From: Candidatus Protistibacter heckmannii
GTDB lineage: Bacteria; Pseudomonadota; Gammaproteobacteria; Burkholderiales; Burkholderiaceae
Direction of reading: 5' to 3'
Assembly (NCBI GenBank): GCA_025050535.1
Contig: JALBVF010000012.1
Location: forward strand, 1 to 47,592
Length of the DNA: 47,592 bases
The position numbers and the translations under genes are program-made. Shown here one piece after another: positions 1 to 8,903 of the stretch. Position 1 is the stretch's first letter, and every line of letters begins with the position of its first letter. The notes beneath the pieces were generated by a model. It ran no database searches. It saw nothing but the letters and a program-made list of their open reading frames with translations, and was not told the DNA's origin.

Positions 1-48
1 CCCGCATCAAATACGCCGCACGAAAACTTCTTCCTGCCGGATCAATAA
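1..48 (+). mobile_element. 3' end of an IS630-type element, cut by the window edge
   Basis: Positions 1-48 match the reverse complement of 9464-9511, the 3' end of the IS copy described below, at 44 of 48 bases by eye. The match covers the last transposase codons (R-I-K-Y-A-A here, R-V-K-Y-A-A in the other copy), the non-coding tail, and stops at the terminal ATCAATAA. Downstream of position 48 the two sequences no longer agree, so 48 is the element's end. The TGA stop of the other copy is CGA here, so this transposase would read on into flanking DNA and stop near position 108. Only the 3' tip is visible; the rest lies outside the window. Confidence 0.8.
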
Positions 49-81
49 AGGAAAATTTTCAGAAAAAAGTCATTTTTTCCT

Positions 82-110
82 TTGACTTCCTTTTGAAACC
101 TTCTTAGACT
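82..110 (+). promoter_or_regulatory. Candidate sigma-70 promoter for the NlpC/P60 gene
   Basis: TTGACT at 82-87 and TAGACT at 105-110 are separated by 17 bases, in an A+T-rich stretch just downstream of the IS630 end. Transcription would start near 117, giving a leader of about 125 nt before the chosen start at 243. This is pattern recognition only; the low G+C of 50-200 produces other weak matches. Confidence 0.4.
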
Positions 111-242
111 TTGCAACTTATTGGTGCAGAACCGCTTGAAACTATTTGTTTTGTAAGCGAAATTGATTTTTTTGACTGCCTTATGATGCGAAAACTTGCA
201 GACCAAGACCGCAGATTCGGCCAATCCGGAATGTCCGCGTTC

Positions 243-902
243 ATGAAGCGCGCGGCAAAGCAACTCGCTCTGGTTTGCGTCTGCGCGGGTCTCTTGACGG
301 TCGCGCATGCCGAGCCCGGCACTGACGATGCGCTGGCCAAGCTGCAAGCCGCCCAGAAGCAAACCAAGCCCGGCCTGATCGGCAGCGCGGTGGCCTCGAC
401 CACCAGCATGGCGACGAGCGTCGCCTCCAAGGCGGGCGATCTGGTGCTCAACGCGCTGTCGATGATCGGCGTGCGCTACCGCTTCGGCGGCAATACGCCG
501 GACTCCGGCCTTGATTGCAGCGGCTTCGTGCGCTATGTCTTCAACGACACCCTGGGCTTCCTGCTGCCGCGCCGCTCGGCCGAGATGAGCAAGGTTGGCG
601 AGACGATCAGCAGCAATGAACTCAAGCCGGGCGACCTGGTGTTTTTCAACACCATGCGCCACGCGTTCTCGCACGTTGGCATCTACATCGGCGATAACAA
701 GTTTGTGCATGCGCCTTCGCGCGGCCAGGAAATCCGCATCGACGACATGAAGCAGGCCTACTGGTCGCAGCGCTACAACGGCGCGCGCCGTATCGAAGTG
801 GTCCAGGCGAGCCTGCAGAGCAAGGGCGGTGAACGCATCAGCACGGGCGATCCACGCATCGACGCGATTCTCGATCAAATGAAGAAAGATGGAAGACTTT
901 AG
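243..902 (+). CDS. Secreted NlpC/P60 (C40) cell-wall hydrolase
   Basis: A 219-residue exported endopeptidase of the NlpC/P60 family, whose members cut peptidoglycan stem peptides (typically D-Glu-DAP bonds) in the periplasm. The N-terminus MKRAAKQLALVCVCAGLLTV followed by AHA is a signal peptide with an A-x-A cleavage site. The C-terminal domain has the expected catalytic Cys in DCSGFV (about residue 92), His in SHVGIYIG (about 144) and a third polar residue, His in FVHAPS (about 156). I chose the ATG at 243 because it starts the signal peptide; in-frame ATGs at 231 and near 183 are possible but add an unlikely extension. The stop is TAG, followed closely by a strong terminator, so the gene is monocistronic. 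The family assignment is firm; the exact bond cut is not known. Confidence 0.88.
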   Translation: MKRAAKQLALVCVCAGLLTVAHAEPGTDDALAKLQAAQKQTKPGLIGSAVASTTSMATSVASKAGDLVLNALSMIGVRYRFGGNTPDSGLDCSGFVRYVFNDTLGFLLPRRSAEMSKVGETISSNELKPGDLVFFNTMRHAFSHVGIYIGDNKFVHAPSRGQEIRIDDMKQAYWSQRYNGARRIEVVQASLQSKGGERISTGDPRIDAILDQMKKDGRL

Positions 903-923
903 TCTCCCTGTGTTCCACAGTCT

Positions 924-948
924 AAGCCGCCTTCGGGCGGCTTTTTTA
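924..948 (+). terminator. Intrinsic terminator after the NlpC/P60 gene
   Basis: An 8-bp stem (AAGCCGCC/GGCGGCTT) with a TTCG tetraloop is followed by a T run, 22 bases after the stop codon at 902. It lies between two convergent genes and works best for the plus strand. Confidence 0.9.
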
Positions 949-957
949 TTGTCCGGA

Positions 958-1906
958 TTATTGCGCGGCTTGCTGCGCGGCCGGCATGCCGAGCTTGGCG
1001 CGGATCTCCGGCAGCTTGGCGAGCACGGCCTGTTCGCCGGAGAGCACCGCGACGTTGCGCGCTTGAAAGTCGGTGCCGCGCATGGTGGGCAGTGCGGGGC
1101 ACAGCACGACGTCCGCGCGTTCGAGTTCGAACTGGTTGATGCTCTGGCCCATGATGGCCGTGGTCTGGAGCAGGGCGCCGAGCAGGCCGCTGGCGTCCTG
1201 GGCCGAGGGCTCGGCGGAGATGTTCACGGCGATGACGAAGTCCGCGCCCATCTGCCGCGCGTAGCGCACGGGCACGGGAGAAACCAGGCCGCCATCCACA
1301 TAGTCCTTGCAGCCGATATTCACCGGCTGGAACACGCCCGGCACGCTGGAGGCAGCCTGCACCGCCAGACCGATGTTGCCGTAGCGGAAGAGCACGCCCT
1401 GGCCGGTCTGCAGGTCGGTGGCGGCGATGCCCAGGGGGCGCGGCATCTGTTCGATGCTGCGGTTGCCGAGCAGGCGGTTGACGTAGCGCTGCAGCGCCTC
1501 GCCGCGGATCAGCCCGCCGAAGCGGCCGGCGAAGGGCGAGACCCAGTCGGCCAGCGCGGCTTCGTCCATTTGCAGGCCGAGCTGGTTGATCTCTACGCCG
1601 ATAGGCCGCTGGCGTAGAGCGCGGCGATTAGGCTGCCGGCGCTGGTGCCCGTCACCAGATCCGCCTTGATGCCGGCGGCGTTGAGCGCCTTGATCACGCC
1701 GATATGGGCGAAGCCGCGCGCCGCGCCGCCGCCCAGGGCGAGGCCAATGCGCGGACGCGCGGGCGGCGTGCTGCCGTTGGCGGCGGACGAAGCGCCGGGC
1801 GCGCTGGCGGGGGGCGCTGCGGCGTTGTGGTGCAGGAGGCCAGGCCAGCGAGCGCGGCGGCGCTGGCGCTGTAGAGCGCGGTCTTGAGCAGGGTTCTTCT
1901 TTGCAT
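958..1906 (-). pseudogene. Patatin-like phospholipase lipoprotein, frameshifted (RssA/NTE type)
   Basis: A patatin-family serine acyl hydrolase split over three frames. Frame 1 holds the start and a lipoprotein signal, [20 protein letters not shown] then GLASC (lipobox Cys 25). Frame 2 holds the oxyanion loop [12 protein letters not shown] near 1735 and the nucleophile elbow GTSAG near 1645. Frame 3 runs from about 1603 to the stop and holds the catalytic Asp in VDGGLVSP. One frame change fits a missing base in the G6 run at 1809-1814, the other a missing base near 1600-1606. The span of 949 bp plus two bases gives exactly 317 codons, so two single-base deletions account for everything. All catalytic residues survive. 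It starts 7 bp after the EamA gene and would be co-transcribed with it. It is either a recent pseudogene or two base-calling errors. Confidence 0.82.
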
Positions 1907-1913
1907 CTCGGTT

Positions 1914-2537
1914 CTAGCGTTTGATCGCGAGGACGGTGGACAGCAGGACCAGGGCGCCGCCCGCGAGCATGGCCGGCGTGGCCGACTCGTGCAGGAAGAC
2001 CACGCTCCAGAGCAGTGCGAACAGCGGGATGAGCAGCGTGACGGTGGTGGTGCGGGCGGGGCCCACGTCGCGCAGCAGTCGATAGTACAGCGTATAGGTG
2101 AGAACGCTGCACAGCAGGATCAGCGCGGCGGCGTTCAGGCGGATCTTGGTCAGGCCCGCCTGCTCGACAGCGGCAACGTCCGGCGCGAGGGCGAAGGCCA
2201 GCGGCACGGTCGCGAGGCCGCCCATGAACTGCGTGCCGCCGGCGAGCACGGTGGGCGGAATGTCGCCGGCGTGCCTGCGGATGAGGACCGCGCCCATGCC
2301 GTAGAAGGCGATGGCGATTAAGAAGGCGGCCTGGCCGCCGGGCGGATCGGCGCGCAGATAGTCGCTGCACACCAGGGCCACGCCCATGAGCAGGCCGGCG
2401 CCGAAGATGCGCACGGTCGTGGTCGTCGCCGGGCCGAGCACCGGCGCGAGCACACGCATGAAGATAAAGGAGAAGCCCCACACCGCGGCCAGGAGCAGCC
2501 GCCTGACCCAATCCTGCAGACGCATCGAGTTTTGCAT
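1914..2537 (-). pseudogene. EamA/DMT-family transporter with an internal deletion
   Basis: A 207-codon membrane protein of the EamA (drug/metabolite transporter) family. Members usually have about 290 residues and ten transmembrane helices in two EamA repeats. The N-terminal part ([20 protein letters not shown]) and the whole second repeat up to the C-terminal LSTVLAIKR are present. The reading frame passes directly from DYLRAD (residue 64) to [20 protein letters not shown], where homologues have some 80 further residues (helices 3-6). The frame is kept, so a shortened product could be made, but with about half the helices it is unlikely to transport. The ATG at 2537 is preferred; 2525 is a second in-frame ATG. 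It is divergent from gltX across only 21 bp. The stop is TAG. The deletion is inferred from family knowledge, not from an alignment. Confidence 0.6.
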
Positions 2538-2558
2538 CGGGGCATTATAATTCGCGCC
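2538..2558. promoter_or_regulatory. Palindromic bidirectional -10 element between gltX and the EamA gene
   Basis: The whole 21-bp gap between two divergent ATG codons is centred on ATTATAAT (2544-2551), which reads TATAAT on both strands. The forward hexamer ends 7 bases before the gltX ATG; the reverse hexamer ends 6 bases before the EamA ATG. No Shine-Dalgarno sequence fits between the hexamers and either ATG. The -35 regions would lie inside the opposite gene and are poor matches. Confidence 0.55.
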
Positions 2559-3968
2559 ATGAATAAACCCGTCCGCACCCGCTTCGCACCTAGCCCCACG
2601 GGGTTCATCCACCTGGGCAATCTCCGCTCCGCTCTCTATCCCTGGGCCTTCGCCCGGAAGATGGGCGGCCAGTTCATCCTGCGCATCGAGGACACCGACG
2701 TCGAACGCTCCACCCAGGAAGCCGTGGACGTGATCATCGAAGGCATGGATTGGCTCGGCCTGGACATCGACGAGGGGCCCTTCTATCAGATGCAGCGCAT
2801 GGACCGCTACCGCGAGGTGGTGACGCAGATGCTTCAGTCGGGCCTGGCCTATCACTGCTACATGTCCACCGAGGAGCTCGACGCGCTGCGCGAGGAGCAG
2901 CGCGCCAAGGGTGAGAAGCCGCGCTACGACGGCCGCTGGCGGCCGATGCCGGGCAAGACGCTGCCCGAGCCGCCGGCCGGCGTGCAACCAGTGGTGCGCT
3001 TCTGCAATCCGCTCGCGGGCGCGGTGACCTGGGACGACGCCGTCAAGGGCGCGATCACCATCTCCAACGATGAGCTCGACGATCTCGTCATCGCCCGTCC
3101 CGACGGCACGCCGACGTACAACTTCTGCGTGGTGGTGGACGACATGGACATGCGCATCACGCACGTGATCCGCGGCGACGACCATGTGAACAACACGCCG
3201 CGCCAGATCAACATCATGCGCGCGCTCGGCGGCGAACCGCCCGTGTATGCGCATCTGCCCACGGTGCTCAACGACCAAGGCGAAAAGATGAGCAAGCGCA
3301 ACGGCGCGATGAGCGTGCGCGACTACGAGGCCGCCGGCTATCTGCCCGAGGCCCTGCTCAACTATCTGGCGCGCCTGGGCTGGGCGCATGGCGACGCGGA
3401 GATTTTTTCGCGCGAGCAGTTCGTCGAATGGTTCGACCTCGAGCATCTGGGCAAGTCGCCCGCGCAGCACAATCCCGAGAAGCTCGCCTGGTTGAACAAC
3501 CACTACATCAAGCAGGCAGACAATGCGCACCTGGCCGCGCTGGCCGCGCCGATGATCGCCGCGCGCGGCTGCGACGCAGCGCAGGGTCCGGCGCTTGAAG
3601 GCGTGGTGGCGCTGCTCAAGGAACGCGCGAACACCGTAGCCGATATCGCCGACGCGGCGCTGCTCTTCTATCGCACGCCGCAGACGCAGAGCGAGGAATT
3701 CAAGAAGACGCATGCCGAACAGATCACGCCGGAAGTGCTGCCCGCGCTGCAGGCGTTGAAGGCCGCGCTGGCCGATTGCGTCTGGGAGCGCAGTGCGATT
3801 TCCGCCGTGTTCAAGGCAGCGCTCGCGGCGCACAACTTGAAGATGCCCAGGCTTGCGATGCCCGTGCGTCTTCTCGTCACGGGACAGCTGCAGACGCCGG
3901 CGATCGATGCGGTGCTGGAGCTGTTCGGCCGGGAAATTGTGTTAGCGCGAATTGGCTCCTTCGTCTGA
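2559..3968 (+). CDS. gltX: Glutamate--tRNA ligase
   Basis: Glutamyl-tRNA synthetase, 469 residues, a class I aminoacyl-tRNA synthetase that charges tRNA-Glu with glutamate in the cytoplasm. Motifs are in order: the HIGH-type signature [11 protein letters not shown] at residues 11-21, EDTDVERS, and the KMSKR loop ([11 protein letters not shown], Lys about 243), followed by the helical anticodon-binding C-terminal half. Length is normal and the frame is intact. The start [15 protein letters not shown] matches the family; there is no ribosome binding site, only TATAAT seven bases upstream, so the message may be leaderless. An upstream in-frame TTG at 2532 overlaps the divergent gene and is unlikely. 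The gene for its own substrate, tRNA-Glu, lies about 240 bp downstream. Confidence 0.97.
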   Translation: MNKPVRTRFAPSPTGFIHLGNLRSALYPWAFARKMGGQFILRIEDTDVERSTQEAVDVIIEGMDWLGLDIDEGPFYQMQRMDRYREVVTQMLQSGLAYHCYMSTEELDALREEQRAKGEKPRYDGRWRPMPGKTLPEPPAGVQPVVRFCNPLAGAVTWDDAVKGAITISNDELDDLVIARPDGTPTYNFCVVVDDMDMRITHVIRGDDHVNNTPRQINIMRALGGEPPVYAHLPTVLNDQGEKMSKRNGAMSVRDYEAAGYLPEALLNYLARLGWAHGDAEIFSREQFVEWFDLEHLGKSPAQHNPEKLAWLNNHYIKQADNAHLAALAAPMIAARGCDAAQGPALEGVVALLKERANTVADIADAALLFYRTPQTQSEEFKKTHAEQITPEVLPALQALKAALADCVWERSAISAVFKAALAAHNLKMPRLAMPVRLLVTGQLQTPAIDAVLELFGREIVLARIGSFV

Positions 3969-4023
3969 AGCCTTGTAAAACCAAGGGTTTGCGGAGCACA
4001 AATAAAAGAAACTGCAATCACTC

Positions 4024-4052
4024 TTTACAGAGTCTGATAGGTACTCTATAAT
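4024..4052 (+). promoter_or_regulatory. Strong sigma-70 promoter for the tRNA cluster
   Basis: TTTACA (4024-4029), 17 bases, TATAAT (4047-4052): a near-consensus promoter whose start point would fall near 4059, ten bases before tRNA-Ala. It should drive the Ala and Glu tRNAs and, by read-through, tRNA-Asp. Confidence 0.85.
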
Positions 4053-4068
4053 CTCTGCTTCTTTGTTT

Positions 4069-4144
4069 GGGGCTATAGCTCAGCTGGGAGAGCACTTGCA
4101 TGGCATGCAAGAGGTCAGCGGTTCGATCCCGCTTAGCTCCACCA
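4069..4144 (+). tRNA. tRNA-Ala (anticodon GGC)
   Basis: A 76-nt cloverleaf with encoded CCA. The anticodon loop ATGGCAT gives anticodon GGC, reading GCC/GCU. The acceptor stem GGGGCTA/TAGCTCC contains the G3:U70 wobble pair that marks alanine tRNAs. The GGC species is typically solitary, unlike the TGC species found in rRNA operons. Confidence 0.96.
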
Positions 4145-4209
4145 AAACATAATTTGCGGTAGCCGCGCGAAAACGAAAGTTGTAGTACGGATTGCAGTGA
4201 AAAAGGTTT

Positions 4210-4285
4210 GTCCCTATCGTCTAGAGGCCTAGGACATCACCCTTTCACGGTGAGTACCGGGGTTCGAATCCCCGTGGGGACGCCA
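4210..4285 (+). tRNA. tRNA-Glu (anticodon TTC)
   Basis: A 76-nt tRNA with acceptor stem GTCCCTA/TGGGGAC, anticodon loop CTTTCAC (anticodon TTC), T-loop GTTCGAATC and encoded GCCA. It lies 65 bases after tRNA-Ala in the same orientation. GltX, encoded just upstream, charges it. Confidence 0.97.
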
Positions 4286-4288
4286 GAC

Positions 4289-4318
4289 AAACCGGCCGGC
4301 ACATCATTGCCGGTTTTT
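4289..4318 (+). terminator. Intrinsic terminator between tRNA-Glu and tRNA-Asp
   Basis: The arms AAACCGGC and GCCGGTTT form an 8-bp stem around a 12-nt loop, followed by T residues. It begins 4 bases after tRNA-Glu. No separate promoter for tRNA-Asp is evident, so termination may be partial. Confidence 0.7.
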
Positions 4319-4363
4319 GTCAGTTCAGGCAGCCGGTGCGCAAGCGCCGCTGCCGATGCAGTT

Positions 4364-4440
4364 GGAGCGGTAGTTCAGTTGGTTAGAATACCGGCCTGTC
4401 ACGCCGGGGGTCGCGGGTTCGAGTCCCGTCCGCTCCGCCA
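4364..4440 (+). tRNA. tRNA-Asp (anticodon GTC)
   Basis: A 77-nt tRNA with acceptor stem GGAGCGG/CCGCTCC, anticodon loop CTGTCAC (anticodon GTC), T-loop GTTCGAGTC and encoded GCCA. It is the last of three tandem tRNA genes. Confidence 0.97.
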
Positions 4441-4504
4441 AAATTCATCGCAGCACCCATCAGTCTTTCTTCCTGCCGCGTTTATCCCGCTGCGTTCAGC
4501 CCAT

Positions 4505-5701
4505 TCAGGGCTTGAGCCCGTGCAGCACTTCCTGCGGATTCGGCAGCGCCAATATCGTCTCGGCCACCTCCGAGATGCGCCGGTTCAGATCCATCGCAGC
4601 CTTGCGCAGCATCTTGTACGCGTTCTCCTCGGTCACGCCCATCTGCGCCATCAGCACGCCCTTGGCGCGCTCGATCACCTTGCGTTCGTTCAGCGAGCGC
4701 TGCGCCTTGTCGAGCTCCTGCTCCATCGCGGCGAGCCGGTCCGACTGCGCCTGCAGCATCGCCACCATGGATGGCGCGGCGGGCGCGCGGGCGTGCATGA
4801 CGGCGATCAGGCCTTCGGAGTCCTGCAGTTCGCGCACGGCCTAGGCGATCTGCAGGCCGCAGAGTTCTTCCTGGCTTTCGGGCAGCATGCGTTCGAGCGT
4901 GCGCATCGCGGTGAGGCGCACGCTTGAACAGTCGAACCAGGCGTCGCTGCGGCCAGGATCCAGCGACGCGCCGGCCTGGGCGTCGTGCAGGATGCGGCGG
5001 AAGTATTCCAGACGGGCCGAGTTGTCCGATTCCACAATGACCCGCCAACTCCCCAGCGCGCTGGGCGAAGTGAGTTCGGTGAAGGCGGGGAAGCTGTATT
5101 CCTGCTGCTCCACCAGATGCTGCAGGCGCTGGCGCGCGGCGTCGTCGCAGCGGCCCGAGGCGAAGCACAGGGCGCCGAGCGCGCGTTCCTGTCCGGCCTG
5201 CTCCTTGCCCTGGATAAAGTGGAAGAGGGCGGCGAGCGAGCGGGAGATGTCGGGCGAGATGGCGGTGTCGACGATCTCGAAGATTAGCGAAATCAGGTAG
5301 GCGATGATCTGGATATAGGCGCGGATGGCGTCGTCGGCCTCCATCGCCAGGCCGGCGATCTGTTCGTGCACCGTTTTCAGGCTGTCCAGCCCGATCAGCA
5401 CCCAGGCCATCTGCGTGTACAAGCGCGCGGCGGCCGGCGTGTGGCTCTCCAGCTGCTTGTCGAGCAGCGAGCGCACTTCCTCCTCCAGCGGGCCATTCTC
5501 CAGGACGATGTCCGCACGGATATTGCCGAAGCGCCGGCCCGCCGAGGCCAGGTAGATGCTGGACGCGCCGCGTTCCTTCTGCAGCGAATGCACCAGATGG
5601 CCGATGACGATCACCAGCTCCGTCTTTGCAGCGAGCTGGCGGAGCTCGTCGATCTCGTGTTGCTTGGCGGCGAACAGAAAGTCCTGGACTGAGGCGGTCA
5701 T
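4505..5701 (-). pseudogene. NIT-ANTAR nitrate-type antitermination regulator (NasR-like), amber codon at 4841-4843
   Basis: A 398-codon regulator read as two pieces in one frame. Codons 1-286 form an all-helical sensor resembling the NIT (nitrate/nitrite sensing) domain, with the typical LVHSLQKERGASSIYL near residues 36-51. The C-terminal piece contains an ANTAR RNA-binding domain (about residues 330-390: ERAKGVLMAQMGVTEENAYK then RKAAMDLNRR). This architecture is that of NasR, which binds nascent leader RNA and prevents termination when nitrate or nitrite is bound. The two pieces are separated only by TAG (I-A-TAG-A-V-R-E), so a single change, perhaps CAG to TAG, cuts off the RNA-binding domain. 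A restart at the ATG at 4837 could yield free ANTAR domain. No nitrate-assimilation gene is nearby, so the target is unknown. It is divergent from the TPR-CHAT gene. Confidence 0.8.
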
Positions 5702-5800
5702 CGTGTTCCATCAGCAATATTCGGGCCGGGTCGGATCAGCCGCGGCGGCGTCAAACAGCCCGTGTATCATCTCCGGAAAAATCCAATCCGAGACAGGGAC

Positions 5801-8800
5801 ATGATCCCCAGCATCCATCCGGCCCGGCGCCTATTCTATGCGGCAGTCTGCATCGCATTCGCATTCTCCCCGGGGGCCTTTGCCCAGGAAAGCGAAGCCC
5901 TGCCCAGCGGCGACACCCGGCTCGACGCCGAACTGCGCGCCCTGGCCGACCCGCCGCTGCCGCGCACGAACGACACCCAGGAACAATGCATCGCCCTACA
6001 CAAGCGCGGGAATGCCTACGACCGGCTCGGCCGCTATGACGAAGCGCTGCGCGATCTGAAGCAGGCGCTGTCGCTGAGCGCGCCAGACCGTCTGACGCCA
6101 TACCTCTGGTGCGACCGCTGGCGTCTGCAGAACGATCTGCGCGGGATCTACGCCACCATCGGCGAGCGCTTCGCAGAGCTGGAGTTCGTCGAGCGCGTCA
6201 CCGCGGAATGGAAGCCGCAGAACGCACGCTGCTATTTCTTCACGCAGATCTGGGAGGTGGACACCTATCTCACGTTGAACAAAAAAAAGGAAGCCGACCA
6301 GGCCTACCGCAACGCCGCCGACGCGATGGCGCAGTCGCGCACGCTCAAGGATTGGCAGACCGAGTCGGACAACGTGCTCGATCTCTACACCAGCACCGCC
6401 GCGCTGATCCTGGAGTCGTGCGGCAACTGGGTGGAGGCGGAGCATCAGCGCCGTGCCTCCGCTGACCCATGCCCAGGCCTACCTCGCGCGCTATCTCTCG
6501 CGCTACAGCCCGGACAGCGGCTTCGTGCGTCCAGCGCGGCTCAACGTCTACAGCGCCGAGCGCTTTCTGTCGAACAATTTGGCGGTGCAGGGCAAGCTGG
6601 GTGAGGCCGAATACTACGCGCGCGTGGCGCTGGGCGAGCTGCTTGGCTATTCGTCGCTGAATACGGCGAACGTGTTCTATGCGCTCGCCTCGGTCTGCTA
6701 TATCAAGCTGCAGCAGGGCCGCCTCGACGAGGCTGAGCGCTGGTACCGCCAGGCGCTCAAGTCTCATGAAGCGAGCAATGCCAAACCCTGGTCGGTGGGC
6801 CGCGCGAATCTGCGCGCCAGCCTGGGCCTGATCCTCAGCGCACAGCGGCGCTGGAAAGATGCCGACGCGGTCTTCCGCGAGCGCGAGTACGGCCTGCGCA
6901 GCGACGCGCAGCAGTTCGCCGTGCGTGGCTCGCGCCACAGCGACTGGGCGCTGGCCATGCTGCGCCTGGGCGAGTCGGACCGGGCCGTGCGCATGCTGGA
7001 GAACATCTACAACTACCAGAGCAAGGCCTTGTTCTCGGATCCTTTCTCGGTGGCCGTGATCCGCGGCTATCTGGCGATGGCGCAGTCGGCCGTGGGCCAG
7101 GGCGGGCGCTGGCGGGCTTCCGCGAGGCGGTGTCGACGATGACGCGCCGCGCCGCCGACGATGGCGGCGATGAGGGCGGAAGCTATTCCCGCTAGATGCG
7201 CCAGCGCCTCGTGCTCGAAGGCTATCTGCATCTGCTGGGCGACATCGCCACCGGCGCCGCGGCGATGCCCTCGGGCAACGCCGGGCTCGATGCGGTGACG
7301 GAGGCGTTCCGCATCGCCGATCTGGCGCGCGGCTCAAGCGTGCAGCGCGCGGTGGTGGCCAGCGCGGTGCGAGCAGGACACCGCCAACCGCATCCAGACG
7401 CTGGGCAAGTTTCTGATGCGTCTGGGCGCTGCGCCGGAGCAGCAGCGCTTGAACAGCGTGATCGCCAACATGCAGCGCGACATCGTCAAGCTGCAGGCCG
7501 AGCGTGCGGCCCTGCGCAAGCAGCTCGTCGAACGCTTCCCCGATTATGCGCAGCTCGTCGAACCGAAGCCGCCCACACCCGCGCAGGTGCAGGCGGTTCT
7601 GGGCGAGGGCGAGGCGGCGGTGTCCTTCTACGTCGCCGAGACGCGCATCTATATCTGGACGATCAACCGCGAGCGCGTGTCCCTGCGCGTGCAGCCCTAC
7701 GGCTGGGCGCAGGCCGAGGCGGACACCGCCGCACTGCGCCGCGGCTTCGATCTCACCGACGGCACGGTCAAGCATTTCGATATGGCGGCGGCGCGTGTAT
7801 CAGACACTGATCGAGCCGGACGCGGGCATGTGGGCCGGGGCGCACATGCTCAATATCGTGCCGCATGGACTGCTGGCCCAGGTGTCGTTCGCGGTGCTGC
7901 TGACCTCCGCGCCCAATGGCGGCGAGACGGCCGCCAACAGCGCCGCGCTGGCCGGCCAGCCCTGGCGGCTCGAGCGCGTGGCGTTGGCGCAGCAGCCTTC
8001 GGCTAGCGGGCTGCTGGCGCTGCGCCGCCGCCCGCCGCCGAAGACGCGGAGCCTGGCCTTCGCGGGCTTTGGCGATCCGCTTTTCTCCGGGGCCGAGCGC
8101 AAGCCGGGCGGGGTTGCTGGAACAGGAACGACGGTGCGCAATCTGCAGATCGCCAGGCCGGCCGATGTGGCTGCTGCGCTGCCGGAGGGCGCGCAGAAAA
8201 ATGCCGCGCAGAGCGGGCCGCAAAGCGCGGGCGCGCGCGTGCAGGCGCTGCAGGTGCCCACGCTGGCGCAGGCTTTCTCGCTGCTCACGCCGCTGCCCGA
8301 CACCGCGCAGGAGCTCGAGGAGATCGCCGCGAGCGTGAGCGCCGATCTGCGCCGCGATCTTTTCCTCGGCGCGCGCGAGCGAAGGCAACGTGAAGAAGGC
8401 CGATCTCTCGCGCTACCGCGTGCTGGCCTTCGCTACCCACGGCCTGGTTCTCAGCGATCTGCAGGGTTTGGACCAGTCGGCGCTGGCCCTGGCCAATCCG
8501 CAGCTCGCGGGTGACGCGGAGAACGACGGCCTGCTGATGCTCGACGAGGTGCTGGGCCTGAAGCTCAACGCCAACTGGGTGGTGCTCTCGACCTGCAACA
8601 CGGCGGGCGCGGACGGCCGCGGCGGCGAAGCGATCTCCGGCCTTGGGCGCGGCTTCTTCTTCGCCGGCGCGAGCAGTCTGCTGGTGTCGAACTGGGCGGT
8701 GGAGATGGTGTCCGCGCGGCGGCTCACCACGGGCCTGTCCCGGCGTCAGACCGAGCAGGCCGGCATCACCCGCGCGGAGGCGCTGCGTCAGGCGATGCGC

Positions 8801-8884
8801 GATCTGATGAACGATCCCGCCGGACAGTACCGCCATCCGGTGTTCTGGGCGCCGTTCACGCTGGTTGGGGACGGCCTGCTCTGA
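5801..8884 (+). pseudogene. Secreted TPR-CHAT protein (caspase-like protease fold), multiply frameshifted
   Basis: About 1,028 codons' worth of a tetratricopeptide-repeat plus CHAT-domain protein, broken into six frame segments. The start MIPSIHPARRLFYAAVCIAF leads a signal peptide ending GAFA and has GAGACAGGG upstream. TPR-like helices fill 5960-7110 (for example KRGNAYDRLGRYDEALRDLK). The CHAT domain occupies 7590-8884, with the presumed catalytic His in LAFATHGLV (about 8440) and Cys in VVLSTCNTAG (about 8590). Frame changes fall near 6450, 7105, 7370, 7793 and 8380, and an in-frame TAG lies at 7193-7195. CHAT domains are caspase-related peptidases; secreted TPR-CHAT proteins in proteobacteria have no settled role. 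With five shifts plus a stop, no full product can be made. The closing segment (8390-8884) remains open for 164 codons. Confidence 0.82.
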
Positions 8885-8903
8885 GACCGCGCCGGAGAGA
8901 GAT

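Noticed and set aside
898-902. General recoding of TAG as a sense codon
   Set aside because: The NlpC/P60 gene ends with TAG just before a strong terminator, and rseP ends with TAG after its last membrane helix at normal length. TAG clearly works as a stop, so at most partial suppression remains possible.
1914-3833. A 639-codon minus-strand open frame running through gltX into the EamA gene
   Set aside because: Only the last 207 codons (EamA) are real; the rest is the mirror of gltX.
4145-4209. Separate terminator or promoter between tRNA-Ala and tRNA-Glu
   Set aside because: No convincing hairpin with T run or promoter pair is visible; the two are probably cut from one transcript.
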